DNA of 64,000 bases from Pseudeuparius sepicola (GCA_963920635.1 OY987303.1:43957223-44021222); one strand, 5' to 3'; numbered from the stretch's first letter, positions 33,797 through 44,546 are shown. Notes: a model not told the origin generated them from the sequence alone. Numbers and translations: made by a program.

Positions 33797-34799
33797 CTAC
33801 AAAAATACAAGAACAACCTTTGTGGGAACTATGTAAATCAGGTATTACGTTTTGTGTTTAAAAATGATTCCCTTCGTCAAAAATATTTTACAACTTTATC
33901 TTTTTCAGAAATACCGTACAACAAACATAACCTAAATGTATAAGTTCTAGACACACTTTATTCAAATATATACACGCAGCGTAGATGTTCCTTAACCAAG
34001 AAAATATTTCTGACTGTATTCGGGCACACTCAGCAGAATTCCACGGCGTCTATCAGCTTCCTATAAGCTTAGTTGAGACAGGTGGCCGTTGAGTGCAGCT
34101 TCGTTTGCCCGGATGCACATATTTTATTGTATAAAATTTGAAAAACATACTTATTGTTAGTGCATAAAACGTTTCCTTAACTTATGTATTTTTGTATTTA
34201 TCCCATAAGTAAAATTTTCTTTTGTCTCATCAATACGTAATTTGTAGTCCATACCATACCATATTATTTTAATAAATAGTTTCTTGTACCCCGCTTGTAT
34301 ACCAGTATATAAAACACTTATTACCAAATAAAATATTAAGTACCTATGACTTTTAAATAACCAATTCCCGGCAAATCTACCAAGTGCCGTGAAGACTATA
34401 ACGTACTATGAGATGATAATAATTAACGTCCCATTTTCCTATAAGCTGTTAAATTTTATTATAACGTACTGTACTGATCTGTCAGTTCTAAAAGGTGTCG
34501 TCTGGTGAACAATGTGTAAGTATATATCCATAATGATAAATGAAGTCAGTAGGTAAAATATGAAGTACTAGGTATAGAAAAGGGATAGGTATAAATGCGA
34601 CGTTGCTACTGCTTGAGAGGAACAAAACATTACAACCACGGTAGGGAGAGGCACGAGCAAATAGCAAATGGGATGTGATTATAATAACATATTATAATCA
34701 GGTGCCACGCTTCCCCCGAGAGATTCCCCAACTAATCGATGAGTAGGAGTAGGGAGAACCTTTCGGTTAGTGCCCGTCCAACCGCGATGGGTTGCGAAA
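33797..34799. other. Non-coding stretch
   Basis: No gene was found. A GC-richer block at about 34015-34120 (CAGCAGAATTCCACGGCGTC and onward) stands out from the AT-rich context and could be a conserved regulatory element; this is a guess from composition. Confidence 0.35.
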
Positions 34800-35106
34800 A
34801 GCTTCTTAGTGCATCAATTTTCAATCCACGGCTATTAAAATGTTTGCTCAATTTGAGGTTTTTTTATATTGCGCAACAAGTTGGCCATGTATGCAGATTT
34901 CTTTATCAGCATCACATAGCTGTCCAAAATTGCCACATTTTTGTTCCTTACGTTTTTTTTTGTAGGGTGCAAAATAAGCGAGAAAATCGCGGTGGTAGTC
35001 CTAAAAAAATCATCCTGTATATATAAAATATTTAAGTCAGCCTGATACTGACACTTAAATTGAAATTAATCAAGAAAGTCGTCATTCATTTAGCAGTTCT
35101 ACCAAA

Positions 35107-35504
35107 ATGGAAGGAGAAGGTGTGGATATGAATGCCGACCAGCAAGCAATTCGGCTAGAGTTGTCGACGACGTCGACGACGCCGACGCCGGTGCCGACGC
35201 CGGTGCCGACGCCGGTGCCGACGCCGACGCCGGCGCCGCCCAGGAACAAACCTTCCTGGAGGATGAATCGAGTAAACAAAAAGTAAGAAACCTATTTATA
35301 ATCTCTATTTCTGAATTATTTTAACGTAGGTACACTTCTTCTTACAGAAAGCGAAACAAAAAAAAGAATAAGTTTGGCCAAAGAAGGCCACAAAATCAAG
35401 TGTCCGTAAACCTCCGAGCAGCGGCGGAGATGGCACGGAGGGGCCCACAAACAAGTGGGCCCATAAATATTATGTTCATTAATAATTATATAAATAAAAA
35501 ATAA
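35107..35504 (+). CDS. Small two-exon gene, Pro/Thr repeat and basic protein
   Basis: Exon 1, 35107-35282, starts at ATG in CCAAAATGG and ends AA|GTAAGA. A 65-bp intron ends CTTCTTACAG, and exon 2, 35348-35504, keeps the frame (phase 2) to a stop followed by AATAAA-type signals. The protein of about 110 residues has an acidic start, a TPVPTPVPTPVPTPTPAP tract, a Lys/Arg/Asn-rich middle (KRNKKKNKFGQRRPQ) and the end NIMFINNYINKK. The DNA GACGCCGGTGCC repeats. No family is recognised. The plan resembles the gene at 11143: proline tract, compact intron, basic exon, N/I/Y/K-rich end. Part of exon 2 holds a GGGCCCAC...GTGGGCCC hairpin. Confidence 0.45.
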
Positions 35505-35692
35505 ATCTAATATGTTTATTTATTTTCCAACTACAAAATAATGAGATTAGAATTTTATAAAAATCCAGCAATTCAGGAAAATCAATAAATTTTGATATTT
35601 AAAATCGAACAGTAAAAAAAATAATTCAATATAATATACAGAATGATTTTTTTAGGACTACCACCGCAATTTTCTCGCTAATTTGCGCCCTA

Positions 35693-35727
35693 CTTCGGCT
35701 CTCTTGAGGGCCTCAAGAGAGCCGAAG
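35693..35727. repeat. Perfect 17-bp-arm palindrome
   Basis: CTTCGGCTCTCTTGAGG and its exact complement are separated by a single G. It could form a cruciform. It lies at the joint between the inverted repeat copy at 35637-35691 and the following direct copy. Confidence 0.9.
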
Positions 35728-36084
35728 ACCCTGTGCAATTTTCTGAAACTATTTGAGCACCTGGATGGATAAAGCTTCTCAGTGCCATCAATTTTCAATA
35801 TAAAAGTTTTCCTATATCTCTTAAAATAAACATTATACGGCTATTAATTGCTTTGCTCAATTTGAGTTTTTTTTATATTGCGCGTTGGATATGAATGCCG
35901 ATTTCTTTTGCAGCACCACTTCTAGCTGTCCAAAATTACAAAACTTTTGTTTTTGTTTTTTTTTCTGTAGGGTGCAAAATAAGCGATAAAATCGCGGTGG
36001 TAGTTCTAAAAAATCATCCTGTATATACAGGGTGTCTACTTTTAAACATATGAAAATTCATAAAATCTTTATTTTTTGGAGATA

Positions 36085-36870
36085 ATCAAAAAGAAATTCT
36101 TACCATTTCGACGAAATTTGTCCGTGGCCACCTCGATTTTCTCACGACAACCGCTGATTTTTTTGTCTTTAGAGATAGAAGTTTCGGGTTTCTTTTGTTC
36201 GTTTGCCCGGGTAAAATGATTGGGAAATGTGGTGAAGAAAATTTCATGGCCTGCTCGATTTCGCCGGAAAACACAACTTTTCTATGCGACGAGATATAAA
36301 GACGGGACAAAGTGCGTTAGGTAGAGGATGTAAAATGACGCTGCGCAGAAATTTTTTTTTTGCATGGCCTACTTGGATTTTTCTTAAGTCAATAACTTTC
36401 TTATTAGTAGAGATGGAGACTTGCGGTTTTTTTTGATCGGCCCCAAATGCCAACGAGAAAATTATCGAAAAGAAAAATTTTTCCATCGCACGCTAGATTT
36501 CCCAGAACTCTTTTGGTAGGCGAGATAAAAATTTCGCTTCTGCTGCTATGTAATGTGTACGGGAAAGAAAGGAAACCGACGTGAAAAAATTTTCCCCCGC
36601 CTACTTGGTTTTCGAGAAAATACTCGAAACTTTTTGATTTTCGAGGATAGGGAAAAACGGAAAAGTGCACGCTCACTTTCTCGCAACACCCTGTATATTT
36701 TGCCCGACAAAAATTTTTTCGTCCACCTGCCGCATTTTCGAGGAAACGCGTGCAACTTTTTCGTTTTCAAAGGTAGAAACTTTGTTCCTTCGGGGATGTA
36801 AAGAGCACGCGAAAGAAAATATAAGTTACTTGAAACGATTTTTTCCAGCCTACTTGATTTTCAAGAAAAA
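36085..36870. repeat. Diverged 120-bp satellite, block 4
   Basis: Monomer cores near 36123, 36244, 36362, 36481, 36595, 36717 and 36838 (spacings about 114-122 bp) follow the same monomer order as blocks 1-3. A CACCCTGTATATTTT phrase lies near 36687, as in blocks 2 and 3. It starts after ACAGGGTGTCTAC near 36020. Confidence 0.82.
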
Positions 36871-36872
36871 CG

Positions 36873-37589
36873 TTAAAACAGATTCCCGGGACTTAGCCGT
36901 TTTTTGAGAAGATTTTTTCTTTCAGAACCCTCAGGTATACAAGACCTTTATACTTTCAAAATGATGGCTAACCTACATTCAGGTTAGATTCCCATGACAG
37001 GGGTGTAAAGCAAAGGAAATGATCTAGAGGTTAGGATTAGACGTCAATATGCGACTTGAGAAGAAGTACCTGGTGTCGGTATGAGAATTTTTGCACTTTG
37101 AAACTGGACGATGGGGGGTTAGAATTCGCCTTCAAGTTGCTGCCAAGCAAAAGGGCCTTTGAGGTTACAGACATTTCAAACTGCGAATGCGTACCGGGTG
37201 TCTCTTTCTGGAAAATGTGATGGGCGGAATTTTACGATACATTTCGGAGGTTAGATTCGCCGTCGTCGCGCCTTCAAGGTTATGGCGGGAAGTCAAACCG
37301 CCACTTGAGGGTGCATATACGCGGTGTCGACGTGCGGATTTTTTCGCCGGCCGAAGAACTCACACCTGTTGAATAATTGCGCTTTTTCGAAGCGGTCGAC
37401 GCGGAGGGTTGGAATTTTGATTTTTGCCGCCAAAACAACGTCCCTTAGGTTATGGACGACTTTCAGGCTGCGAATTTAGTTGGAAATTTACGATACAACA
37501 TAACCTCGAAATTCTTTAAGCGGCCGTAACTCCTATGCCGCTAGAGATACGGTGTTGCCGTTTGTTTTGATTGTAAGCAGATGGGGGGA
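36873..37589. repeat. Spacer part of the long repeat unit (copy 3)
   Basis: Matches 12132-12869 closely, including TGCATATACGCGGTGTCGAC. This distant copy resembles the left copy better than copy 2 does, which has suffered deletions. Confidence 0.8.
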
Positions 37590-37895
37590 GGAAAAAAATG
37601 GACGACGAAAATTTTTCATGGCCACCTCGATTTTGACAGAACAAATGCAACTATGCTATCTTTAGAAATAGGACATCCGGGTTTCCTTTGTTGGGATGCC
37701 CGGGCGAAATGATTGAGAAATGTGAAATAAAATTTTCCATGGCCTACTCGGTTTCGCCGGAAAACACAACTTTTCTATGCGACGAGATAGAAAGACGGGA
37801 CAAAGTGCGTTAGGCAGAGGATGTAAAATGACGTTGCACCGAAAAATTTTTTTTTCCATGGCCTACTTGGATTTTTCTTAGGTGAATACCTTATT
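37590..37895. repeat. Diverged 120-bp satellite, block 5
   Basis: Three monomers (cores near 37619, 37738 and 37857) match the first monomers of block 1 closely and stop abruptly near 37895, followed by CGCTCTGTATA. Confidence 0.8.
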
Positions 37896-39260
37896 AATAC
37901 GCTCTGTATAAAAAAAACTATGGCCTGTAGGAGAAAAAAAATATATGAAGAAGTGCCCTTATTTTGACTCCAAGAATACGCGGTTTCATTTTTGACCATC
38001 AGTTCAGTTACACCCTGTATTAATGAAAGTAAATTTTCTTAAAGAGGTACGTAAAATAAGGTACTTACTTATTTTGTACTTAAAACTCGTCACATCTTTT
38101 TCATGTTTCGAATGTTGTAGTTAACAGGTGCTTTGGGGCACATTTTGCCAATTTCAACGCAAAGAGTTGATTTTATCGTTATGAAACAAGAATACCATGC
38201 AACATCAAAAAGATAACTTCAAAAAAGTTACGAGCAAAAGCTTCATCCAAAAAGAGCGCAAGTGGCTCTGTGAGATACGTGGAAATTGAAATCTTTTATT
38301 TACAACGTGATTTTTAAAAACTTTGAGTGCCTTGTTTTTACCGCCGAGAATTTTGTCAATGACAAGAATAGGATGATGACACATTAAAGCTTTTGTAATA
38401 AGCCCAAATTGGAAATTTTTATACACTCTATTAATATTGAAAATATGCATGGGGTAAAGTCTCCGCCTTGAAGCTATAATGGAAGAAAAAGCGTGACATC
38501 ATTTTTTGTATGCGTGTAAAAGAGAATAGCACTGATGATAGTGCGTGACCCAACCTAACTAATTATGTTTCTCGCAATTTCACAGGCAATTCGCCAAAAA
38601 TCGGAAGGTAAATGAAATTTCACGGATTTATTAACGAGGGCAGCGGAACGCCGCTATAAATCACTTCTTTGAGGCTAGTAATTATACAAGGTGTATCAAT
38701 AACCATATCATTCGTGCTGCGTGGCCATTAGTAGCTGCCATTAGCGCGGGAGAAAACCAGAGGCGCCGGCTGCGGCCTCCTGCAAATTGGCGGAGTATAA
38801 AATGGCACGCCACCATCGCAAGGGATATAACAACGTTTTTAGATCTGCTGTTCCTTATAAGTGGCTATATCTTTAAATTACATCAACCACTGCATTCATT
38901 CAGGACAGAATAAAGATGCCTTCTGTAAGAAGGGAGCGTTATACTAATGTTATTCAAACCTAAAGAAGAAAAGAAACTGACATAAAAAAGAAGAGTCGAA
39001 CACAGTAGAAATATTTTCTTGTCTCACTACAGTTCTGATCTCTAGAAACCCTACTGACGACTAAGAGACTAAAGTGATAATAAGAAAGCAGATAGATGAA
39101 ACTCAAATAAAATACCATTTGAATGATTCCCAAAGAAATAATAATTGTTTCTCTATCCGCATCATTCATAAAAATCGAATGAAATGGGGTACAGGTAGAC
39201 ATAGGCCCTTAAATAAAATAATTAAAAATATTTTTACTTCCTTCTTTAAAATACTTTAAT
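37896..39260. other. Non-coding stretch
   Basis: No gene was recognised. CACCCTGTATTAA lies near 38013. A GC-rich block at about 38690-38830 with ATTAG/ATTAGCG motifs and TATAAAATGG contrasts with its surroundings and could be a regulatory element. Confidence 0.35.
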
Positions 39261-39261
39261 A

Positions 39262-39727
39262 CAGTGTGTCCCCGGATAGGTGTAACTATACTTGTAAACT
39301 TTTTTATTTTTCATTTTTCGCCAAAATTACATTCTTTATAAAAAGTTTTGCTTGTTTTGAAACTGGGAAATCCAATACCAGATTTTCGAAAAGTTATACA
39401 GGGCGCCCGAAAAGTTCAAAATACTAGAATCGTGTCAAGAGTAAAGTGCTCTTTTTTTCAAAGCTAGCGAGAAATGTTATTTGAGAAAGTCGTTTCTAGT
39501 ACAACAAAGAACCCAAATCACAGGTATTAGATAGATTCTAATAAACTTCACGAAATAGTCGATTTTTTAAAATATGGTTCAAGAAAATAAAAGTAATAAT
39601 GAGTTATTAAGGTTTATCACAGGAGACAAGTCTTAGACAAAAAAAATAGGTACCTACTTTAATAACATATTTTTAAGGTGTGTGTTCTACATGTTCCCAC
39701 CGACTTCAACGCATTTTTCTATCCTCC
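39262..39727 (-). mobile_element. Inverted fragment of the mariner-like element, left of the viral gene
   Basis: The stretch 39658-39727, read in reverse complement, matches the end of the transposase frame at 41415-41490 except for a 9-bp gap and scattered changes (shared ATCCTCC, GCGTTGAAGTCGGTGG and CATGTTCC on the respective strands). Further out, weaker similarity continues near 39495-39520. TACAGTGTGTCCCCGGATAGG at 39262 looks like a terminal repeat. So an oppositely oriented copy of the same family borders the viral gene on the left. Confidence 0.7.
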
Positions 39728-39787
39728 TTTTTATTATTATTGAGGAGCGAAGTTCGCAACACAGTAACACCCACACTCGTTTTCAGC

Positions 39788-40980
39788 ATGTCTGACAACC
39801 AAAACCAACAACAACAACAACCCCACGCCGAAGCTGGCCCCAGGCCATACTTAGGCAAGCCTTCCAACCAGCGCAACCCCAAAGCGCCAAACCAATGGAA
39901 GGAACCTGCTCGCAAGAGCAACCCAGGCAGAGAAAAGAAGGTCGTACCTTCTGAAATGCCTCCACCAACCCGGAAACATGATACCTCCAAGGTAAAAGTT
40001 TCCGACACCCACCCTAGCGAACATTCAGTGTTTGCTACAGGAATGCAAGTCCGTGAAACGAACCAACGGATCACTTTCTCGCCTTCCGCACCCGCAGCTC
40101 TGGAAATTGCTCGTGATACGTATGCAGAAATTCTGACCGACGACTCAAACTTCGGAAAGATTATGCTTACTGAATATCTTGAGTATTATTCAACTGCCAT
40201 GCTTTGGTTCTGCTTTATCACATTGAAACAGAAGCTCAACCAACCACTGACTGAACGTGAGACTGATGTCATCACGCTCATCCAGTCCCTGACGTTTACC
40301 GTCCCAGAACCAATTCTACTGCAAATCAGAGAATTCGGAACAGTGCCTACGATGAATAAGCAACACTTGTATCCCACCTTCCCCCCACTTCCAGAACAAC
40401 TGATTGGAAATTTCGGTGGATACTACGGCACACTCGCACCACCTGCACAGAACGTCGACGACAACATACATAATCTCTATGAAGAGATTCCCTGTCTCGG
40501 AGTGACATCCGAAGCCGTCCGCAATGCAATGAGTGATGCACCACCAGGCCCATATGCCTCCGCTGTTGTATACCAAAATTTACAACCAAACCAAAACCTT
40601 TTAGGTTTTCACCCGCTGAGCTATCGTCGCAATGAGGCGAAAAACTTAGCTATAGCTCTGAGAATTGCACAAGATGCATTTCCGTGCTATCCCGCCAACA
40701 CAGGAATAAACATTGACTTCCTACAGGCGATCTCGGATCAGTTAGCTCTGACCAAGACATTTAAATTGACTTCGGTCAATTTTACAACACTCTCAGAGGT
40801 TGGGTCAGTCTCCCAAACTCTCATCTCCCATCCAATTGATGTTATTGCCAACGAGCGTAATGTCAACGGAGAACAGAGGGTCACATCCCTCACCAAAGAA
40901 AATATTAGTGACTTCGGTGCTAGCATTTTCTTCGATGCATTTTACGCTAGTAACGAACAGCCAACGATACAAAAAAGTAA
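39788..40980 (+). pseudogene. Endogenous RNA-virus capsid-like gene (possibly partiti-like)
   Basis: One open frame of about 400 codons, better balanced in base composition than its surroundings. The Gln/Pro-rich, basic N-terminus (from ATG at 39788) is followed by a globular region with FSPSAPAALEIARDTYAEIL, PTFPPLPEQL and NVDDNIHNLYEEIP. Size and style recall capsid proteins of partiti-like dsRNA viruses of arthropods, but I cannot run a search, and the identity rests on general resemblance. The frame has no internal stop. At its 3' end it runs into mariner-like DNA near 40980 and stops at 41006-41008, so the native C-terminus is probably lost. About 55 bp of the flank at 39733-39787 belong to neither mariner fragment. 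An intact frame suggests recent integration or selection. Confidence 0.55.
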
Positions 40981-40985
40981 ATGCA

Positions 40986-41474
40986 TGATGTGGAATAATG
41001 TACGATAAAATAGTGGGCCCCTACTTTTTTGGTTCCAACTTAAATCAAAATTCTTATTTGGACTTATTGGAAAATTTTCTTTTACCTGTGCTCGACGAAG
41101 TTAATTTACAGCAACGATGCAAGTTGTATTTCCAGCAGGACGGATGTCCAGCTTATAATGCAATTCGGGTGAGGCAATGGCTAAACACAACATTCCCACA
41201 ACAATGGATTGGATCGTTTGACCCTTTAAAATGGCCTGCGCGATCACCGGACTTGACGCCATTAGATTTCTTTTTATGGGGCTATTTAAAACAAAAAGTT
41301 TATTCGAATGACCTGGAAGACGATTTAGATATCCTTAAGGAAAATATTCAGGAAGCCGTAAATAATGTCACAGCTGAAATGATTCGTGCTACTTATGAAG
41401 AATTTAGATGGAGGATAGAAAAATGCGTTGAAGTCGGTGGGGAACATGTAGAGATTGTAGAGCACACACCTTAA
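40986..41474 (+). pseudogene. Mariner-like transposase, C-terminal half
   Basis: The frame reads CGIMYDKIVGPYFFGSNLN, then YFQQDGCPAYNA, WPARSPDLTPLDFFLWGYLK and a stop after VEHTP. The second catalytic aspartate (QQDG) and the third (PLD) are present. The N-terminal half, with the DNA-binding helices and first aspartate, is missing and replaced by the viral gene. The codon at 40986-40988, where tryptophan is expected, is TGA. The rest is unbroken. Confidence 0.88.
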
Positions 41475-43005
41475 AAAATATGTTATTAAAGAACCCCGCA
41501 CCAAATACGGGTGAAAATGGCTCTTTGGTAGTACAAGTCACTATAAGGTACACGTGCAAGTTTAAATTAGTTTCTATGTCTAGTTTCGGAGATATGAATT
41601 TTTGAAAATCATAAAAATGGCTGTTTTGCTAAAACATAGTAAGGTTCACTTATCCAAAAGTATTACTTTTTAGATGATTAGTAACAAAATAATAGCATTG
41701 CTGGTTTAAAGGAAGTCATGCCAGTCAATCGGTCGTTAAGACAAGAGAAGCCGCCTATTGTACAGGGTGGGTCAAAAATAGCGACAATTTAGCATATTTG
41801 GCCAATTTTTATCATTGGTCCCAATTAGTGAGACTGAGCATTTTTCATTAAAAATATCTCTATTGAGAATCTTTTCTTATGACAAGAATAATTTTCTTTA
41901 AGAGTTTTGACTTTCTTCTAAAGCACTAATTTTTTTAAAAAGTTTGTTTTTTATACTTCGTATTTTTTGATACAATAAATCAGTTTTGAAGCCAAAACTA
42001 CTTAAGGAAGACTTAAGGAAGAAGGGTAATTGCTTAATATGATTAGCTACAAAAAGTTACAATCGCATTTTATACAGGGGCTGTTTACAAATATCAGTTG
42101 AAATAGGTTTTAGCCCTAATATAAAGTTGCCTCTTGCTATAAAGTGTTTTTTCTTACTCTCACATACATATTTGCAGTTTTCCTTACAACCCACAAAATG
42201 GACAGGTAGGCAATTCCAGTTAACTCAACAGATACGATTTCATGTCCATTCTAGGACGGATGTAACGAGTTACCTACGTAAAGTAAACTATTACGTAACT
42301 GCTTATGAAAAGTTCGTTACCTAACTGGTGACGTAAAGTTCGTTTTCACGATGAATTCTTGAATATTATTGATAAATTCCTGTGTCCGGTGATTAACGAA
42401 CAATTTCGAAATAAATTGTTTACACACTTATAAAAAAAACAAAAACTGTTTTTTAGTAATTTTGGAGCCCTCTTTCTTTTTGGGAATTCACTATTCATTC
42501 ACTATCATTCAGCGCGCAGAAAACTTTTTTCCTCATGTTTTTTTTTTCGTATGACCAATAAGACACGAAATAAATAGATTCCAAAAATTTTTCAAGATGG
42601 CGGCGGAACTGGAAAGTATGCGGATACGCCAATTTCGGTTTTCACATTTCTAACCACCAGTCACAACATATCAAAAATACCACACTAGCTGAACATTTCC
42701 ATTGTCGACCATTTTGACGCAGGGAACAAAAATATAATATAGCACAATACCAGTAACATAACTGCCATCGACGATCCTTTGTTCACGATCCATTAAAATA
42801 TCCCGTTGCAATCTTACTCAAGGTAGCATAAGGCCATACAGAACTCTATTTAATAATCTGATCTCTGGAAGAACGCTGGAGAAATCTTAAAAAATATGTA
42901 ATACCTTTTACCTTTTATCTTTTATCGTTCAATATCCATTGGAAATCGAAAAAACTATGTGTGTAAAAAATTTAATTATAAAGGATATTTTAGTGGCATA
43001 TCAAA
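41475..43005. other. Non-coding stretch
   Basis: It begins with the 3' part of the mariner-like element. TACAGGGTGGGTCAAAAATAG near 41763 may be its terminal repeat or that of another element. The rest is AT-rich with no recognised gene. Confidence 0.4.
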
Positions 43006-43435
43006 ATGCACTCCAGCCGAGACTCCAACCCGGGACTCCTATTGTGGCCGTAGGCACTTAACCAACTAAGCTACCAGAGATACGGGTTCCATCGACTAGG
43101 TGTTATTTATTTCAATTGATATTAGTTAGTAGCGGTGAGATGTAGGAGATTTCTTCTACAGCTACTAGGAGGGGTTAAAGGGTGTAGGGTAACCAGTCAT
43201 GATTGTTGGTTATGTGGGTTTGTTCATCAACCCACAAAATTCGACATTTAGCGACTTACCCCTCCTAGTAGCTGTAGAAGACGCCGAAGTCTCCTACATC
43301 TCACCGCTACCAACTAATATCAATTGGAATAAATAACACCTAGCAGATGGAATCTAGATCTACGGTAGCTTAGTTGGTTAAATGCCTACGGTCACAATAG
43401 GAGTCCCGGTTTAGAGTCCCCGCTGGAGTGCATTT
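43006..43435. repeat. Palindrome with tRNA-like sequence in each arm
   Basis: The arms 43006-43185 and 43255-43435 are complementary. Near each outer end is a tRNA-like sequence, best read on the plus strand at 43366-43427: TAGCTTAGTTGGTTAA resembles an A box and GGTTTAGAGTCC resembles a B box. The inner parts share GGTGAGATGTAGGAG and CTACTAGGAGGGGTTA. No good anticodon stem forms, so these are not functional tRNAs. A diverged relative is at 47815-48160. It is probably a tRNA-derived SINE-like family in palindromic form. Confidence 0.75.
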
Positions 43436-43797
43436 TTTTCCAACTGATATATTTTACCATTCCATTTAGTTTTCATAAAAAATATATTAAATTTTGCGTT
43501 TTTTGATTTAACACGTCCCCAAGCTCTATCTTCTAATTCTAAATAAGCTGCGTGTCTCTTCTTTGAAGATATATTTTCTGAATATGCAATATCGTGCTCC
43601 TTGCAAGCAGCGTCTAACTTATTTATACCGGCGTCACCTCTCGCAATTCTTTTTTGTAATTTTGTACCAGGACCACAAAACTGATATCCAGGAAGATGTA
43701 ATTCGAGGGGCAACTTATATTTATTAGCGTGTTCACCAACACGTGTCAAATGCACTTGGACGTATTTATGTTCTGCGCTCAGAAGCAATCTGAACAT
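43411..43797 (-). CDS. Phospholipase A2-domain protein, parvovirus/adintovirus type
   Basis: The minus frame of 128 codons has the calcium-loop motif YQFCGPGT and the catalytic segment DAACKEHDIAY with its His-Asp pair, spaced as in the PLA2 domain of parvovirus VP1 and of adintovirus or Polinton-like proteins. In those viruses the enzyme helps the particle leave the endosome; here the role is unknown. The active-site residues look intact. The last nine codons or so lie inside the tRNA-like palindrome, so that repeat has replaced the original end. A broken partner gene lies 218 bp upstream on the same strand. It is most likely a remnant of an integrated DNA virus or virus-like transposon. Confidence 0.75.
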   Translation of the reverse strand: MFRLLLSAEHKYVQVHLTRVGEHANKYKLPLELHLPGYQFCGPGTKLQKRIARGDAGINKLDAACKEHDIAYSENISSKKRHAAYLELEDRAWGRVKSKNAKFNIFFMKTKWNGKIYQLEKNALQRGL

Positions 43798-44014
43798 TCA
43801 GATTAATAAGTTTCTATTTTATATCTTTGTAGGGGTAAATAAAAGACTGACTAGGTTTAATATTTTATTTTTTTATACAATAATCTGAATTTATGTGTGA
43901 ACTTTTTATTTATTTTATACAATTGAATTTCATATTTTAAATTTTGAAGAGATTTTAGATAAAAATCCAGCCGTCTTTTGTAGTGTTGTTTGCGTCGCCT
44001 CTTGTCAGTGGGAT

Positions 44015-44268
44015 TCATTCTTCCTCAAATTTAATATTCGTTGTCCTTCCAATGAGGCCCAGACTCGTCAAGAAGATCTTTTTTCCGTTGGTGATTTCGA
44101 GGTTTATTTCTTCGATGCGTTCAGATGTCAGACGAACCGTACAGGTAGCGCAGTTTGAAAATTTCCAAATTCGATGAACACTTTCTCACCGTACCTTGTT
44201 TCAATTCTTCTAAAAGATAAAATTTTATGCTTCTCACCAACCACTAACTCTCTTGCACTCACAATTTC
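44015..44268 (-). pseudogene. Broken small gene next to the PLA2 gene, putative ssDNA-binding-like
   Basis: The minus strand reads ELVVGEKHKILSFRRIETRY and FGNFQTALPVR, then after a frameshift near 44135 reads TNGKKIFLTSLGLIGRT to a stop at 44015-44017. The pattern (VGEKYKIL, a strand-rich stretch, FQxxLP, GLxGRT) recalls a small beta-rich protein family I associate with virus-like elements in insect genomes, perhaps an OB-fold ssDNA-binding protein; that label is from memory and unproven. A stop lies directly upstream in the same frame. It has the same strand as the PLA2 gene. Confidence 0.4.
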
Positions 44269-44462
44269 TTATTTGTTATTTTGAGAAAAGGCATATTTAG
44301 ATATTATACAAGCACTGTTGACTGGGTATAGTGAGCCCTCCACCAGTGTCCTCCTTATAATCCCAATCCCTGCTACGTCAACTGTTTTAGTGCAAACATC
44401 TGCATAATTTTTGCTTACGTACACGTAATTGTATATCTTCAAGGTTGTAACAGGGTCCACGT
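44269..44462 (-). other. Open minus frame upstream of the broken gene
   Basis: A 70-codon minus frame (44269-44481) ends immediately before, and in the same frame as, the broken gene at 44015-44268. Its sequence (TTLKIYNYVYVSKNYADVC) is not recognised. It could be an N-terminal extension cut by a stop, or chance. Confidence 0.2.
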
Positions 44463-44546
44463 GGTCAAGGTGACCTTCCATGAGAGCACTGACCTTCAGG
44501 TTAAGGTTAACTCAAGGTGACCTCTTAAAGTTCATTGACCTTCAGG
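44463..44546. promoter_or_regulatory. Cluster of AGGTCA-like half-sites
   Basis: TCAAGGTGACCTT, TGACCTTCAGGTTAAGG, TCAAGGTGACCT and TGACCTTCAGGTCAAG lie within 85 bp, giving several everted and inverted AGGTCA-type half-sites such as nuclear receptors bind. It lies upstream of the minus-strand PLA2 locus and could be its promoter region, but could also be a simple repeat. Confidence 0.4.

Larger units (their letters stand above)
34800..36020. repeat. Repeat copies flanking and inverted around a small gene
   Basis: Blocks 34800-35020 and 35770-36020 are direct copies, ending in GCAAAATAAGCGA and ATCATCCTGTATATA. A third, inverted copy of the last 55 bp lies at 35637-35691. The small gene at 35107-35504 lies between the first copy and the inverted copy, so it may be cargo of, or have been invaded by, a foldback element. 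Confidence 0.78.

Noticed and set aside
35082..35279. Minus-strand Gly/Val repeat protein
   Set aside because: It is antisense to the Thr-Pro-Val repeat of the better supported plus-strand two-exon gene.
43366..43427. Functional tRNA gene
   Set aside because: A-box and B-box sequences are present, but no proper anticodon stem or acceptor stem forms and the sequence lies in a palindrome repeat.
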